Shown in pieces: positions 1 through 8,070 of a DNA stretch of 13,410 nucleotides. The stretch lies in assembly GCA_014730235.1 (NCBI GenBank), contig WJIO01000418.1, positions 1 to 13,410 of the forward strand, given 5' to 3'. A program made the position numbers and the translations under genes. The stretch's first letter is position 1. Each line of letters begins with the position of its first letter. The notes under the pieces were generated by a model, which was not told the origin of the DNA, searched no databases, and saw nothing but the letters and a program-made list of their open reading frames with translations. This DNA is from Candidatus Poribacteria bacterium. Lineage in GTDB: Bacteria; Poribacteria; DTPJ01; WJIO01.

Positions 1-533
1 GCTATGGCTACAGATAACGCGCCGTATTCTTTTGTTCCCGGAGATGCGGCTATCCTTTCACCTACCTCTTTTTGAACCATTACCAGCATTTCTTTTATAG
101 GCAAACTGAATGATTCATCCAGTATTTTCATCAAGATAGGTGTTGTAATGTAATACGGTAGGTTTCCGACAACTTTTATGGGATTTTGATGGGATATTGA
201 ATTTAACTCAACAATATCAGAAAGGTTTATGGTAAGTATATCATCTTTTATCAGATTCACATTGTCTTTATCAGCAAATCTGGAAATCAGAATCTCAAAC
301 AAGCCTTCATCTATTTCTATGGCGATAACATTTGCAGGGGATTCGCTCAATTCATATGTAAGAATTCCGGTACCTGCACCTATCTCAATGACAGTATCCT
401 GAGGTTGGGGATTTATTGATTTAGCAATATAATCCAGAATATTCCGGTCTATAAGGAAATTCTGACCAAAACGCTTTCTTGGCCTGCATCCGGATTCATT
501 GAGTATTTTTTTTACCTGGGTGTAGAGTGACAC
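1..533 (-). CDS. rsmA: 16S rRNA dimethyladenosine transferase RsmA/KsgA (C-terminus beyond window)
   Basis: This enzyme dimethylates two adjacent adenines near the 3' end of 16S rRNA using S-adenosylmethionine. About 177 codons are present and the gene runs off the left edge. The reverse-strand translation shows the family N-terminus KRFGQNFLID, the SAM-binding loop EIGAGTGILT, an acidic strand end IAIEIDEG, and the catalytic motif GNLPYYITTPIL. It continues into KEYGALSVAI at the edge. An in-frame TGA lies upstream (about codon -13) and no ATG follows it, so the GTG at 531-533 (MSLYTQVKKIL...) is the best start; I see no clear Shine-Dalgarno in front of it. It follows coaBC by 28 bases and is probably the last visible gene of the yicC operon. 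The identity is secure, the start less so. Confidence 0.93.
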   Translation of the reverse strand, partial: MSLYTQVKKILNESGCRPRKRFGQNFLIDRNILDYIAKSINPQPQDTVIEIGAGTGILTYELSESPANVIAIEIDEGLFEILISRFADKDNVNLIKDDILTINLSDIVELNSISHQNPIKVVGNLPYYITTPILMKILDESFSLPIKEMLVMVQKEVGERIAASPGTKEYGALSVAI

Positions 534-561
534 ATCAAATAGGGGGGAATTCGTTTTAATT

Positions 562-1773
562 TTAGAAAGAATTATTCATTAAAATCTTAATCTCATCCAG
601 TATGGCATCAGCTACATCGGACTTTGACATTAAAGGTAATTTCTTTTGTTCACCGGTTTTGCTTAATATCCATACTATATTTGTATCTGTTCCAAAGCCT
701 GCTCCTGATTGTGTAACATCATTGGCTATCATAAGATCGGTATTTTTGTTTCTCATTTTTTGGACTGCGTTTTCCAGGAGATTCTCTGTTTCCATAGAAA
801 AGCCAACCAGTATTTGATCGTGTTTTTTGTTATGGCCAATTTCCATTAGAATATCCGGATTGCGTTCCAGAGTTATGGAAAGATCGCTACTTTGTTTTTT
901 AATCTTATGATGGCTGTAATTTTTGGGTCGATAATCCGATACAGCAGCAGTCATTATTATCGCATGGGCTTTTCGGGAATTTTCCTTTACTGCTTTATAC
1001 ATTTCAAGGGCAGATTCTACGCTTAAAAGCTTTACATTAGCCGGTTTTGTCAAAGCCGTAGGACCGCTTATTAAGATAACCTCAGCCCCTCGCATGATCG
1101 CTGCTTCAGCAAAGGCATAACCCATCTTTCCACTTGAACGGTTTGTTATAAACCTGACAGGATCCAAAGGTTCCCTGGTGGGTCCTGCTGTAACGAGAAT
1201 GGTTTTACCGGAAAAATCCTGTTTTTTTGCGAAAACTTTCTGGATCTCTTTGACTATATTCTCCGGTTCAGCCAACCTTCCTTTTCCCTCATATCCACAG
1301 GCTAAAAGACCGTAATCAGGCTCTATAAAAATAAGGCCATAACCTTTCAGTATATTCATATTTTCCTGAAATATGGGATTATTATACATATGGCAGTTCA
1401 TGGCCGGAGCAATTAATACAGGGCATCTTACAGCTAACACCACAGTGGAAAGCATATCATCAGCGATTCCATGAGCAAGTTTGGCTATAATATTGGCAGT
1501 GGCAGGAGCTATTATAAGGAGATCGGCCTTGTCGGCAAGGGATATGTGCTCAGGTTGCCATTCTATGTTTTCTTCAAACATGTCAACGGCAACCCGATTC
1601 CTGGAGATATATCGAAATGTGGCAGGAGTTACCAGTTTAGTGGCGTTCCGGGTCATTACGACGTTGACAGACACCCCTGACTTTATCAGTCGGCTTGTCA
1701 GGTCAACAGCTTTATAAGCAGCGATGCTGCCGGTTACACCCAGAATTATGTTTTTCCCTTCTAAGATTGCCAC
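562..1773 (-). CDS. coaBC: Bifunctional phosphopantothenoylcysteine decarboxylase / phosphopantothenate-cysteine ligase
   Basis: This protein catalyses two consecutive steps of coenzyme A synthesis: ligation of cysteine to 4'-phosphopantothenate, then FMN-dependent decarboxylation to 4'-phosphopantetheine. At 403 residues it is full length. The CoaC half (about 1-185) has the flavin-binding GSIAAYKA near residue 15, the active-site His at about 76 (PEHISLADKAD), the PAMN motif at 123-126, and the substrate flap ACGYEGKGRL with Cys159. The CoaB half (about 188-403) has TAGPTREPLDPVRFITN (187 onward), NRSSGKMG at 211-218, AAVSDYRP at 276-283 and the lysine cluster KIKK at 290-293. The start is a GTG; an AGGA about 12 bases upstream overlaps the rpoZ stop codon. 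It lies 14 bases after rpoZ, a gene order common in many bacteria. Confidence 0.97.
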   Translation of the reverse strand: MAILEGKNIILGVTGSIAAYKAVDLTSRLIKSGVSVNVVMTRNATKLVTPATFRYISRNRVAVDMFEENIEWQPEHISLADKADLLIIAPATANIIAKLAHGIADDMLSTVVLAVRCPVLIAPAMNCHMYNNPIFQENMNILKGYGLIFIEPDYGLLACGYEGKGRLAEPENIVKEIQKVFAKKQDFSGKTILVTAGPTREPLDPVRFITNRSSGKMGYAFAEAAIMRGAEVILISGPTALTKPANVKLLSVESALEMYKAVKENSRKAHAIIMTAAVSDYRPKNYSHHKIKKQSSDLSITLERNPDILMEIGHNKKHDQILVGFSMETENLLENAVQKMRNKNTDLMIANDVTQSGAGFGTDTNIVWILSKTGEQKKLPLMSKSDVADAILDEIKILMNNSF

Positions 1774-1787
1774 TGCTTCAGTTTTTC

Positions 1788-2084
1788 CTATTCATCATTT
1801 TCTTCGTCTTCTTCGTTATCTTCGGAATTTTCCGAAGTTATCATAAGTTCTTCTTTCTGTTCCGGTTGTTTCAATTTCGGTTTTTCCGGCATAGGCGTAA
1901 TTATACCCGAAGCGATCTCTTCTAAAGCCATAGTGGTTGGCTTTTTTGCGCCGGTCTTAACCGCTGATGATAGCCCTTCGTTTATGTCCCTTGCTCTTTT
2001 TGATGCAACTATAACAGCGAGGTATTTATTTGGGATTTTTTCAAGCACTTCGTTAATCAAAGTTGTATCATTTTTGATATTCAT
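1788..2084 (-). CDS. rpoZ: RNA polymerase omega subunit
   Basis: This small subunit helps fold and assemble the beta' subunit of RNA polymerase. The protein is 98 residues. It carries the family core: NKYLAVIVASKRARDIN at about 19-35 and KKPTTMALEEIASGII at about 47-62. The tail is long and strongly acidic (SENSEDNEEDEENDE), which is usual for omega proteins although its length varies. The ATG at 2084 is preceded by GGAG eight bases upstream. It sits between gmk (33-base gap) and coaBC (14-base gap), the classic gmk-rpoZ-coaBC order, which supports the call. Confidence 0.95.
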   Translation of the reverse strand: MNIKNDTTLINEVLEKIPNKYLAVIVASKRARDINEGLSSAVKTGAKKPTTMALEEIASGIITPMPEKPKLKQPEQKEELMITSENSEDNEEDEENDE

Positions 2085-2117
2085 ATCATCATCTCCATTC
2101 GTTGGATGGTGATACTG

Positions 2118-2672
2118 TTATTGTTTTTTGGGCTTCTGTTCTTTTATTATTGATTCCAGTTCCTTAACAGTTTGGTTGATTTTATTGTTTATTAATTTAT
2201 AGTCGAAATCATCGGCTTGTTTTAGTTCTATTAAAGCTTCATTAAGTCGTTTTTTTATCTCTTCCGGGTCATCAGTTCCCCGGCTTCGAAGTTGATTCTC
2301 CAAAGCAGATTCGGATTTGGGCATAAGAAACACAAACAAACCTTTTGGATACCTGTCCTTTAGCTTTTTTGCCCCCTGAACGTCAATACCAACTATCACA
2401 TATCCGGAATCCGTCGTTCCCTCCAAGTCTTTTTTCAATCTACCATAATACCTGCCATAGACTTTAGACCACTCAGCAAAATCGTCTCTTTCTATCAATT
2501 TAAGGAAATCTTCCTCAGAGACAAAATAGTAATCAATCCCGTTTATCTCCCGGGATCTTGGCGATCTTGTGGTCAGGGAAACTGAATATTTAAACTCAGG
2601 ATTCCGTTTTAAAAATCTCTTTATTATTGTTGTTTTTCCTACTCCTGAAGGCCCTGTAATAACTACCAGCAT
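2118..2672 (-). CDS. gmk: Guanylate kinase
   Basis: Guanylate kinase phosphorylates GMP to GDP with ATP in the cytoplasm. The 184-residue product is slightly shorter than the usual 200 or so. The P-loop is GPSGVGKTT (7-15). The GMP-binding segment TTRSPRSREINGIDYYF (34-50) keeps the conserved Arg36, Arg39, Glu42 and Tyr48-Tyr49. Glu67 lies in FAEWSKVYG and Asp97 in GIDVQGA; the lid has SRGTDDPEEIKKRL (130-143). One oddity: the usual NYYGT of the GMP site reads RYYGR at 74-78, replacing the small hydroxyl residue with arginine. The start is ATG, 14 bases after the yicC stop, with only a weak GGA upstream, so translation may be coupled to yicC. Confidence 0.96.
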   Translation of the reverse strand: MLVVITGPSGVGKTTIIKRFLKRNPEFKYSVSLTTRSPRSREINGIDYYFVSEEDFLKLIERDDFAEWSKVYGRYYGRLKKDLEGTTDSGYVIVGIDVQGAKKLKDRYPKGLFVFLMPKSESALENQLRSRGTDDPEEIKKRLNEALIELKQADDFDYKLINNKINQTVKELESIIKEQKPKKQ

Positions 2673-2686
2673 ATACTGAAATCCAA

Positions 2687-3574
2687 TTACTCTATGTTCT
2701 GTGCCTGCTCTCTCATTTTTTCGTTGACATCCTTAAAATCTATACATGCGGATGAAATTCGGGAGTCGTTGGATTTGGATGCAATAGTATTCACTTCCCG
2801 ATTTATTTCCTGAAGGACAAAATCCAGTCTTCGCCCAATGGGTTCTTCGGAATTATTAAGTATATCAAATATTTGCTGGATATGACTTCTAAGTCTCGTT
2901 ATTTCTTCAGTTATATCACTTTTTTCGGCCATTATGGCAACTTCTGTAGCTATTCTTGTATCATCAAGCTCTAAATGCCCCTGAATCAGTTCTATAATTC
3001 TCTTTTTGAGTTTATCCTGATATGTTTTTAAAACCTCAGGTGCATAAGCGTCTATCTGGTCGGTAAGCTGATTCATAATTTCCAGACGTTCCAGCATGTC
3101 TTTTCTGATCACAGAACCCTCTATTGTTCGTGTTTCTATCAATCCATCCAGAGCCATTTCAAGGACTTGCTTTGCAGATGGCCACATTTTTTCTGCATCT
3201 TCCAACGGTTCCTGCACTTCCACAACACCCATTAGGGAAGTTATAAGGCTCAATGTAATAGAACTACCAAGAGATAGATTTTCATTAAGTTTTTGAAGTT
3301 GCTCATAGTAATCTTTTGCCAGTTCCTGATCTACCACAACCCTTTTACTTGTGGTCAAACCTTCCCTATCTATAGCAATAGAGACTATTACCTGACCTCT
3401 GCTTATCCTGCTTTTTACATAGTTTAACACCTGAGTTTCTAAAGAAGACAGGCTGTCGGGTATCTTAGTAATTATATTACATGATTTGCTGTTTACAGAT
3501 TTGACTTCAACAGTAAAATGACCGAAAGCCGTAACAAGTTCCCCCCTGCCAAAGCCCGTCATACTCTTTATCAT
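2687..3574 (-). CDS. yicC: YicC-family endoribonuclease
   Basis: The YicC (YloC) family is a widespread group of stress-associated proteins, and the E. coli member has been shown to be an endoribonuclease. At 295 residues this copy is full length (E. coli about 287). The diagnostic N-terminus MIKSMTGFGRGE is present. So is the C-terminal domain, with LDFVLQEINREVNTIASKSND followed by an acidic stretch and the ending EKMREQAQNIE. The ATG at 3574 has an AGGA eight bases upstream. It is the first gene of the yicC-gmk-rpoZ-coaBC-rsmA unit, a gene order shared with Firmicutes and several other phyla. A strong promoter lies about 190 bases upstream. Confidence 0.95.
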   Translation of the reverse strand: MIKSMTGFGRGELVTAFGHFTVEVKSVNSKSCNIITKIPDSLSSLETQVLNYVKSRISRGQVIVSIAIDREGLTTSKRVVVDQELAKDYYEQLQKLNENLSLGSSITLSLITSLMGVVEVQEPLEDAEKMWPSAKQVLEMALDGLIETRTIEGSVIRKDMLERLEIMNQLTDQIDAYAPEVLKTYQDKLKKRIIELIQGHLELDDTRIATEVAIMAEKSDITEEITRLRSHIQQIFDILNNSEEPIGRRLDFVLQEINREVNTIASKSNDSRISSACIDFKDVNEKMREQAQNIE

Positions 3575-3763
3575 ATTAAATATCCTGATTCATGTTTAGA
3601 TAGACATATTTACAAATAAATATATTTTATTTTTTTGATTTATTTTATATTCTACTAAATGGTAAAAATTTAAAACGCGGGATTTAAGAATATTATGGAA
3701 AGTAACTCATCTCTGGAGTTATTGAAGAAAAATCCGAGTTTTGTAACCCTAAATCACATTATC
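3575..3763 (-). other. Long AT-rich 5' leader of the yicC operon
   Basis: About 190 untranslated bases lie between the predicted transcription start and the yicC ATG. The first half contains a short stem (arms 3703-3708 and 3716-3721, 7-base loop). The second half is almost pure A/T and ends in the yicC ribosome site AGGA. I recognise no riboswitch, T-box or protein autoregulatory element in it, and see no leader peptide with a good ribosome site. Confidence 0.35.
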
Positions 3764-3769
3764 AGATCA

Positions 3770-3798
3770 ATTATACATGATATTGTGTTGATTGTCAA
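3770..3798 (-). promoter_or_regulatory. Sigma70-type promoter of the yicC-gmk-rpoZ-coaBC-rsmA operon
   Basis: On the minus strand there is a perfect -35 hexamer TTGACA (3793-3798), a 17-base spacer and a perfect -10 hexamer TATAAT (3770-3775). Transcription would start near 3763, giving a leader of about 190 bases before the yicC ATG. It begins only about 32 bases past the stop of the C25 peptidase gene, so the housekeeping operon has its own promoter right behind the export operon. Prediction from sequence only. Confidence 0.8.
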
Positions 3799-3830
3799 CG
3801 ACTAATTTTCCAGAAAATCCTGCACTATAT

Positions 3831-6800
3831 TTATCTGAGTACAGCCATTTTTCCTATCTTCTGGATTCTTTTTCTATATCCCCTGGCCACAAGCTTATAA
3901 AAATAAACACCGTTTGCTATCAGCCTTCCCTTTTCATCCCTCAGATTCCAGTTTATTTCATTATATCCAGCGGAAGCAGGGGCATATAGCTCTTTAATCT
4001 TTCTGCCTGATGCTGTGTATATCCTTATATACATCTCATCAGCCGGTTGGGTCAATACATAGGTAAAGAGAGTTTCTCTGGAACAGGGGTTAGGTCTATT
4101 GGCTATATTCTGTATCATGAAATCCGTTACTACAAATACATCCAGACGCTTTGAGGATGAAAGGCCGTTGGTATCTGTAACTAAAATCTCAACAGTATGA
4201 TTACCATCATTTAGTTTGGGATTATATTCAACAGGTAAAACCTTTTCACCAAATGAAATAGATTGGAATATATATTCGTCAGAAGCCTGGGCGTTATCAA
4301 GATTTATCACAATGGATTTTATGCCATTATCATCTTGGGCCAGTATGGAGAATTGCGGTTCAGCAGAAACCATATCTCCCATTGCAAAACCCTGATTTTT
4401 CACAGATAGATTTACCACCGGCGGGATAGTATCGTTATTAAACATAAGAGCATAAACACCAGCAGTTTTTACATTGGCAGTGATTTTTGAATTATCATTT
4501 GCATAATCATCGCAGATAATCCATATATCAGTATTTTCCAGCCTTTTGTATATGGCTGGATACGGTTCTTCACCATCATATTGAAAATCTATCGCAAAAG
4601 TTCCCTGTAAATTATCATTATTTGTTGATAAGTTTAACCTATAGGCTTGGTCAATAGCTGGTTCTATATCAGGTTGATTAACGTTGTTAATTGCCACAGG
4701 TTCAATATTAGCATAGGTCGGGAAGGTTACAATATGCTGTGGCATGGAAAAGCTGAAGGTATAATCGGAACTCTCAATCCATCCATTAGAACCATTTTCT
4801 GGGGTTATTAATATTTCTTCCTGATTTACCATTGCCCGGATTATGTTGTTTGTTTCATCAATTTCCATTATTTCATTAAGTGGATCCACCCATGCGTATA
4901 TGCCTTCTCCCGAATTTTCCAGGGATATGCTGAAATTGAGATTGACTTTTCCATCCTTTGGTATTGAATTTATGATGTAAGAATACAGTTCGGTTTTATG
5001 GATAAATGGGTCGTTTTTATAGATTTTAAAGCTAACGTTGTTGACATTCGATAAACCGTAATTACTTATAGATGCTGAAATATTACAACCATCTTCCTGA
5101 TTTAATTTTAAAGATGATATTTGAAGATCAGGCAGTCGTTGATCTGTAGAACTTTTAGGAAGCACCAGTCTTGTGGCCGGATCACCTATAAGGACATATG
5201 TGGCAGACAGATCGATATAATCATCCCGGCCTGAGAATCTGGTCATAAAAGATGCCTTAGTTTCTGCAACTATGCGTCCTAATATCCTTTCGTTCTTTTG
5301 AAATATGGTTTTATATATTTCCTCCTCCATCTGTAAATCAGCGTAAAGCAGACCTAAACCGGTAGCACCAAACAAGGCCACAGCGCCGCCATTTTTCAGG
5401 AACAGCAGTTCCTCAGCCAGACATCTGGTATATGGGTTATCGAACCATGCAGTAAAGCACGTCCAGCTTGTAACAAAGGGCAGCTTATCGATATTTTGTA
5501 ATAGTGATACATCTTCAAGGCTGAAAAGGTCGTCATCTGACCATACGCTACCGCCGCCGTGTCCAGCAAAGCGAATCAGGCTGCAACCCTGGTTAAAGTA
5601 TGTCAGCAAATCTTCGGTATCGCCATGATAAGGTGAACCGGGGGCAGTCTGTATTCTGGATATCCTGTAGCTATCGTTTACATAACCGCGGACAAATTCA
5701 TCTGCCTTTTGCTGAAAGATAAGCTGAGGCTCTTCCGGTTGTCGTCCAGATATAAATAAAAGATGGTTCTGCCATGAATCATTCAGGGAATTTGTCTCAT
5801 AGCTGATTATCTTATTAACAGCGATCTGCGCCTCTTCCTTTGTGCTGGCAGGTATGCGTCCCACGTATATGTCCGGCACAGGATCATCACCGGCCACAGT
5901 GACATAATAATCATCGCTGGCTGAAGGCCCCCATTCGCTTCCCGGATCGCCTATTCTGGTGTTGTATGTATACGAAGGTACAAAACTTGTATCTCTTTTA
6001 TACCACCAACTGGAATCTCCCAGCAGGACAAGATAACGGGGTACAGGTTTTGGCCAGTTATGATATGCGTATTTTACAAATTTCCGGATAGCCCGGGGAT
6101 CAAAGATGCCATAACTGAAATTATTATATATATCTTCTATATCCACAACCATAGTTCTTAGCCCCAGGGATGATCGAAATTCAGATAACTTGAGGGCACT
6201 TTCGTAAAAGTCTTGGTGGGTAATTATAATATAATCCGCTCCTGTTTGTGTATTACGCAGATCAGAAATTACCACTTTCTCTAATTTTGATACTTCTTTT
6301 ATGTTATTCCTGGCCAGGGCAATGTAACGGGTATTCGGCGTAATTTCATCCTGAAATATCAGGTTATAATTCCGGGTCGTGTTTTCTATATGAAAATCCG
6401 TCAGTCTGCTGACAATCTTATTGCCCGACATTTTAAAAAGTTCTATATCGGGCACTGAGAATCCTTCCACTTCAAACTGGTAAAATCCCAAATCCTGTGG
6501 GCTGTTAAAATCCAGGTAATCCCCTGATGCCCGGTATTCTTTATAGTATTCCACTTCTATCCAGTCTAGCAGAACCTGTTGTGGCTTTGCATGGGAAACC
6601 TGGGAGGAATAATAAAAACCAATTGTATTCGCGCCGTTGTTAAAGACATAATTGGGAACTTCCGTATTTTCCAGGATAACTAAACCTTTCCCTGAAACTT
6701 CCCCTAGCTTATAACCCGCGTTAAGGTAAACTTCCATACTGTGATTATAAGTGGAATAATCATGAATTCCTATCTTCACAGAACCAATTGAAGCTGATTC

Positions 6801-7373
6801 AAATACCTTTTCAAGTTCAAAATTCATCTGGGAAAGGCCCGGTGTATTTAAACGCATCCAGTACCATACCGTTTCATCGTTCCGGGTATAGTGCTGAAAG
6901 CGTCCATTGTCAATCTGGAATTTCACCCGTTTTTTGAAGCCCCGCTCCGGAAGCTTATAATCGTTTTCCAGCAAGCTGGCTTTTTCCTCAACGATCCGGG
7001 ATTGATAAGAACCATCCCATGACAACCAGTATACGTTTATAAACGTATACTGGTTGTCCTTTTTACCCTGTCCATAGAAAAGAATATAATCCCCTTCATC
7101 AAATCTACCGTCCTGGTCTCCTGCTATGTATATGGGCACATCAACGCCGGTGCAGATCATGCCGAACTTTGCAGGATTCAGATTGTCCACTTCCAGCCCA
7201 ACTTTTTCCAGATGCTGAGTGGTGATGGAATAGAAACCATCTTCTTTTACTATGATCTTAATCTTTTCCGGGATATCTGCTTGTATTTCCAGACACAGCA
7301 AGATTATAGATAATACGCATATCAGAAGGCTCAGCGGGAGCTTCGCCCTCCCGGATCTATAATATAAAAGCAT
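3831..7373 (-). CDS. Exported gingipain-like (C25) cysteine peptidase with CARDB-like and FlgD-like C-terminal domains
   Basis: Probable secreted or surface cysteine peptidase of 1180 residues. The reading frame is open back to 7439, but the ATG at 7373, one base after the upstream stop codon, gives a textbook signal peptide (LLYYRSGRAK, a hydrophobic run, then EIQA before DIPEK), so I prefer it. The N-terminal beta-rich region (about 33-375) resembles the prodomain-like part of PorU and gingipains (EDGFYSIT; GDYILFYGQG). The C25 catalytic domain (about 378-740) holds the His-Cys dyad: His605 in RFAGHGGG and Cys639 in TSWTCFTAWF, 34 apart as in gingipains. Next come a CARDB-like domain (about 748-850), further beta-sandwich modules, and a FlgD-like C-terminal domain (about 1083-1180: RPNPCS, IYTASGRKIKEL, NGVYFYKL, ending KMAVLR). 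It is the last gene of the export operon. The substrate is unknown; a PorU-like sorting peptidase is possible but unproven. Confidence 0.88.
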   Translation of the reverse strand: MLLYYRSGRAKLPLSLLICVLSIILLCLEIQADIPEKIKIIVKEDGFYSITTQHLEKVGLEVDNLNPAKFGMICTGVDVPIYIAGDQDGRFDEGDYILFYGQGKKDNQYTFINVYWLSWDGSYQSRIVEEKASLLENDYKLPERGFKKRVKFQIDNGRFQHYTRNDETVWYWMRLNTPGLSQMNFELEKVFESASIGSVKIGIHDYSTYNHSMEVYLNAGYKLGEVSGKGLVILENTEVPNYVFNNGANTIGFYYSSQVSHAKPQQVLLDWIEVEYYKEYRASGDYLDFNSPQDLGFYQFEVEGFSVPDIELFKMSGNKIVSRLTDFHIENTTRNYNLIFQDEITPNTRYIALARNNIKEVSKLEKVVISDLRNTQTGADYIIITHQDFYESALKLSEFRSSLGLRTMVVDIEDIYNNFSYGIFDPRAIRKFVKYAYHNWPKPVPRYLVLLGDSSWWYKRDTSFVPSYTYNTRIGDPGSEWGPSASDDYYVTVAGDDPVPDIYVGRIPASTKEEAQIAVNKIISYETNSLNDSWQNHLLFISGRQPEEPQLIFQQKADEFVRGYVNDSYRISRIQTAPGSPYHGDTEDLLTYFNQGCSLIRFAGHGGGSVWSDDDLFSLEDVSLLQNIDKLPFVTSWTCFTAWFDNPYTRCLAEELLFLKNGGAVALFGATGLGLLYADLQMEEEIYKTIFQKNERILGRIVAETKASFMTRFSGRDDYIDLSATYVLIGDPATRLVLPKSSTDQRLPDLQISSLKLNQEDGCNISASISNYGLSNVNNVSFKIYKNDPFIHKTELYSYIINSIPKDGKVNLNFSISLENSGEGIYAWVDPLNEIMEIDETNNIIRAMVNQEEILITPENGSNGWIESSDYTFSFSMPQHIVTFPTYANIEPVAINNVNQPDIEPAIDQAYRLNLSTNNDNLQGTFAIDFQYDGEEPYPAIYKRLENTDIWIICDDYANDNSKITANVKTAGVYALMFNNDTIPPVVNLSVKNQGFAMGDMVSAEPQFSILAQDDNGIKSIVINLDNAQASDEYIFQSISFGEKVLPVEYNPKLNDGNHTVEILVTDTNGLSSSKRLDVFVVTDFMIQNIANRPNPCSRETLFTYVLTQPADEMYIRIYTASGRKIKELYAPASAGYNEINWNLRDEKGRLIANGVYFYKLVARGYRKRIQKIGKMAVLR
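7021..7058. repeat. Perfect 38-base palindrome inside the C25 peptidase gene
   Basis: Bases 7021-7039 are the exact reverse complement of 7040-7058, with no spacer and no mismatch; pairing stops at 7020/7059. It encodes residues 106-118 of the peptidase (DNQYTFINVYWLS) without disturbing the frame. In DNA it could extrude a cruciform and in mRNA it would form a very stable hairpin about 340 bases into the gene. Confidence 0.95.
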
Positions 7374-7374
7374 T

Positions 7375-8070
7375 TTAATTACCCAAAGATTGCACAGAAA
7401 AATGACCCCATCGGGACTGAGAGCCTGCTGATTTACCACCGGAACAGGTTACATTCCATCGATAATTACCATCATCCTGTGGCTCTTCCAATGCAAGATA
7501 ATCATCGTTGAAAACTCTCTTTAACTGCTGGTATGGGTAGGTCATGCTGCTTTGCCAGATTTCCCACCAACCGTCTTCACGAGATTTGTAAACATGGATT
7601 TGGTAAGAAGAAGCTCCGGAAACAGGCATCCACTCAAAGACAATATGGTCTGGAGGGATTACAGCATTTTCAATTGGTCGCAACAGGATTGGTTTTCTTA
7701 ATAAAGTGTAATATACAATATCTGACGGTTCGCTTTCTATGCTATTATAATTCAAGGCCGTAACCCGATAGTAGTATTTTTCTCCGAGGGATATTTCTGT
7801 GTCTTCGTATTGATCATCGGCGTTAGGCACTTCAGCAATGAGTCTAAAATCTTCCTCCCCGGCTAACTGGCTTCTATAGATTTTGTATGAATCAATATCG
7901 GATTCGGTATTTGCTTCCCATTGGATTAATATGGAATCCCGATCTGGTGTGGAATTTGCCCATAATATCTGAGGTTTTTGTAGTTGGTCTTGATTGGTGT
8001 TTTGTTCTGAGCAGCTAGAGACAAAGATTATAAGGATGGAAAAGGTAATCTTTAAAGCATCATTGGCCAT
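7375..8070 (-). CDS. Predicted lipoprotein with fibronectin type III domains
   Basis: This 231-residue protein starts with a lipoprotein signal (MANDALKITFSILIIFVSSC). The lipobox VSSC would make Cys20 the lipid-modified N-terminus, tethering the protein to a membrane. A clear FN3 domain spans about 32-123: QKPQILWANS, IQWEANTESDIDSYKIYRS, KYYYRVTALNYNSIESEPSD. A second FN3-like sandwich spans about 126-228 (ILLRPIENAV, VFEWMPVSGASSYQIHVY, GNYRWNVTCSG). No catalytic motif is visible, so a structural or binding role is likely. The ATG overlaps the end of the upstream dockerin gene by 11 bases and no good Shine-Dalgarno is seen, which suggests translational coupling. The next ATG (C25 peptidase) begins one base after its stop codon. 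Confidence 0.85.
   Translation of the reverse strand: MANDALKITFSILIIFVSSCSEQNTNQDQLQKPQILWANSTPDRDSILIQWEANTESDIDSYKIYRSQLAGEEDFRLIAEVPNADDQYEDTEISLGEKYYYRVTALNYNSIESEPSDIVYYTLLRKPILLRPIENAVIPPDHIVFEWMPVSGASSYQIHVYKSREDGWWEIWQSSMTYPYQQLKRVFNDDYLALEEPQDDGNYRWNVTCSGGKSAGSQSRWGHFSVQSLGN

Noticed and set aside
3805-3818. ATTTTC-CA-GAAAAT inverted repeat as terminator of the export operon
   Set aside because: Only six A/T-rich pairs with a two-base loop and no run of U after it on the minus strand; too weak to call.
7374-7439. 22-codon N-terminal extension of the C25 peptidase frame up to an ATG at 7439
   Set aside because: It lies entirely inside the lipoprotein gene, and the ATG at 7373 gives an immediate, well-formed signal peptide that the extension would bury.
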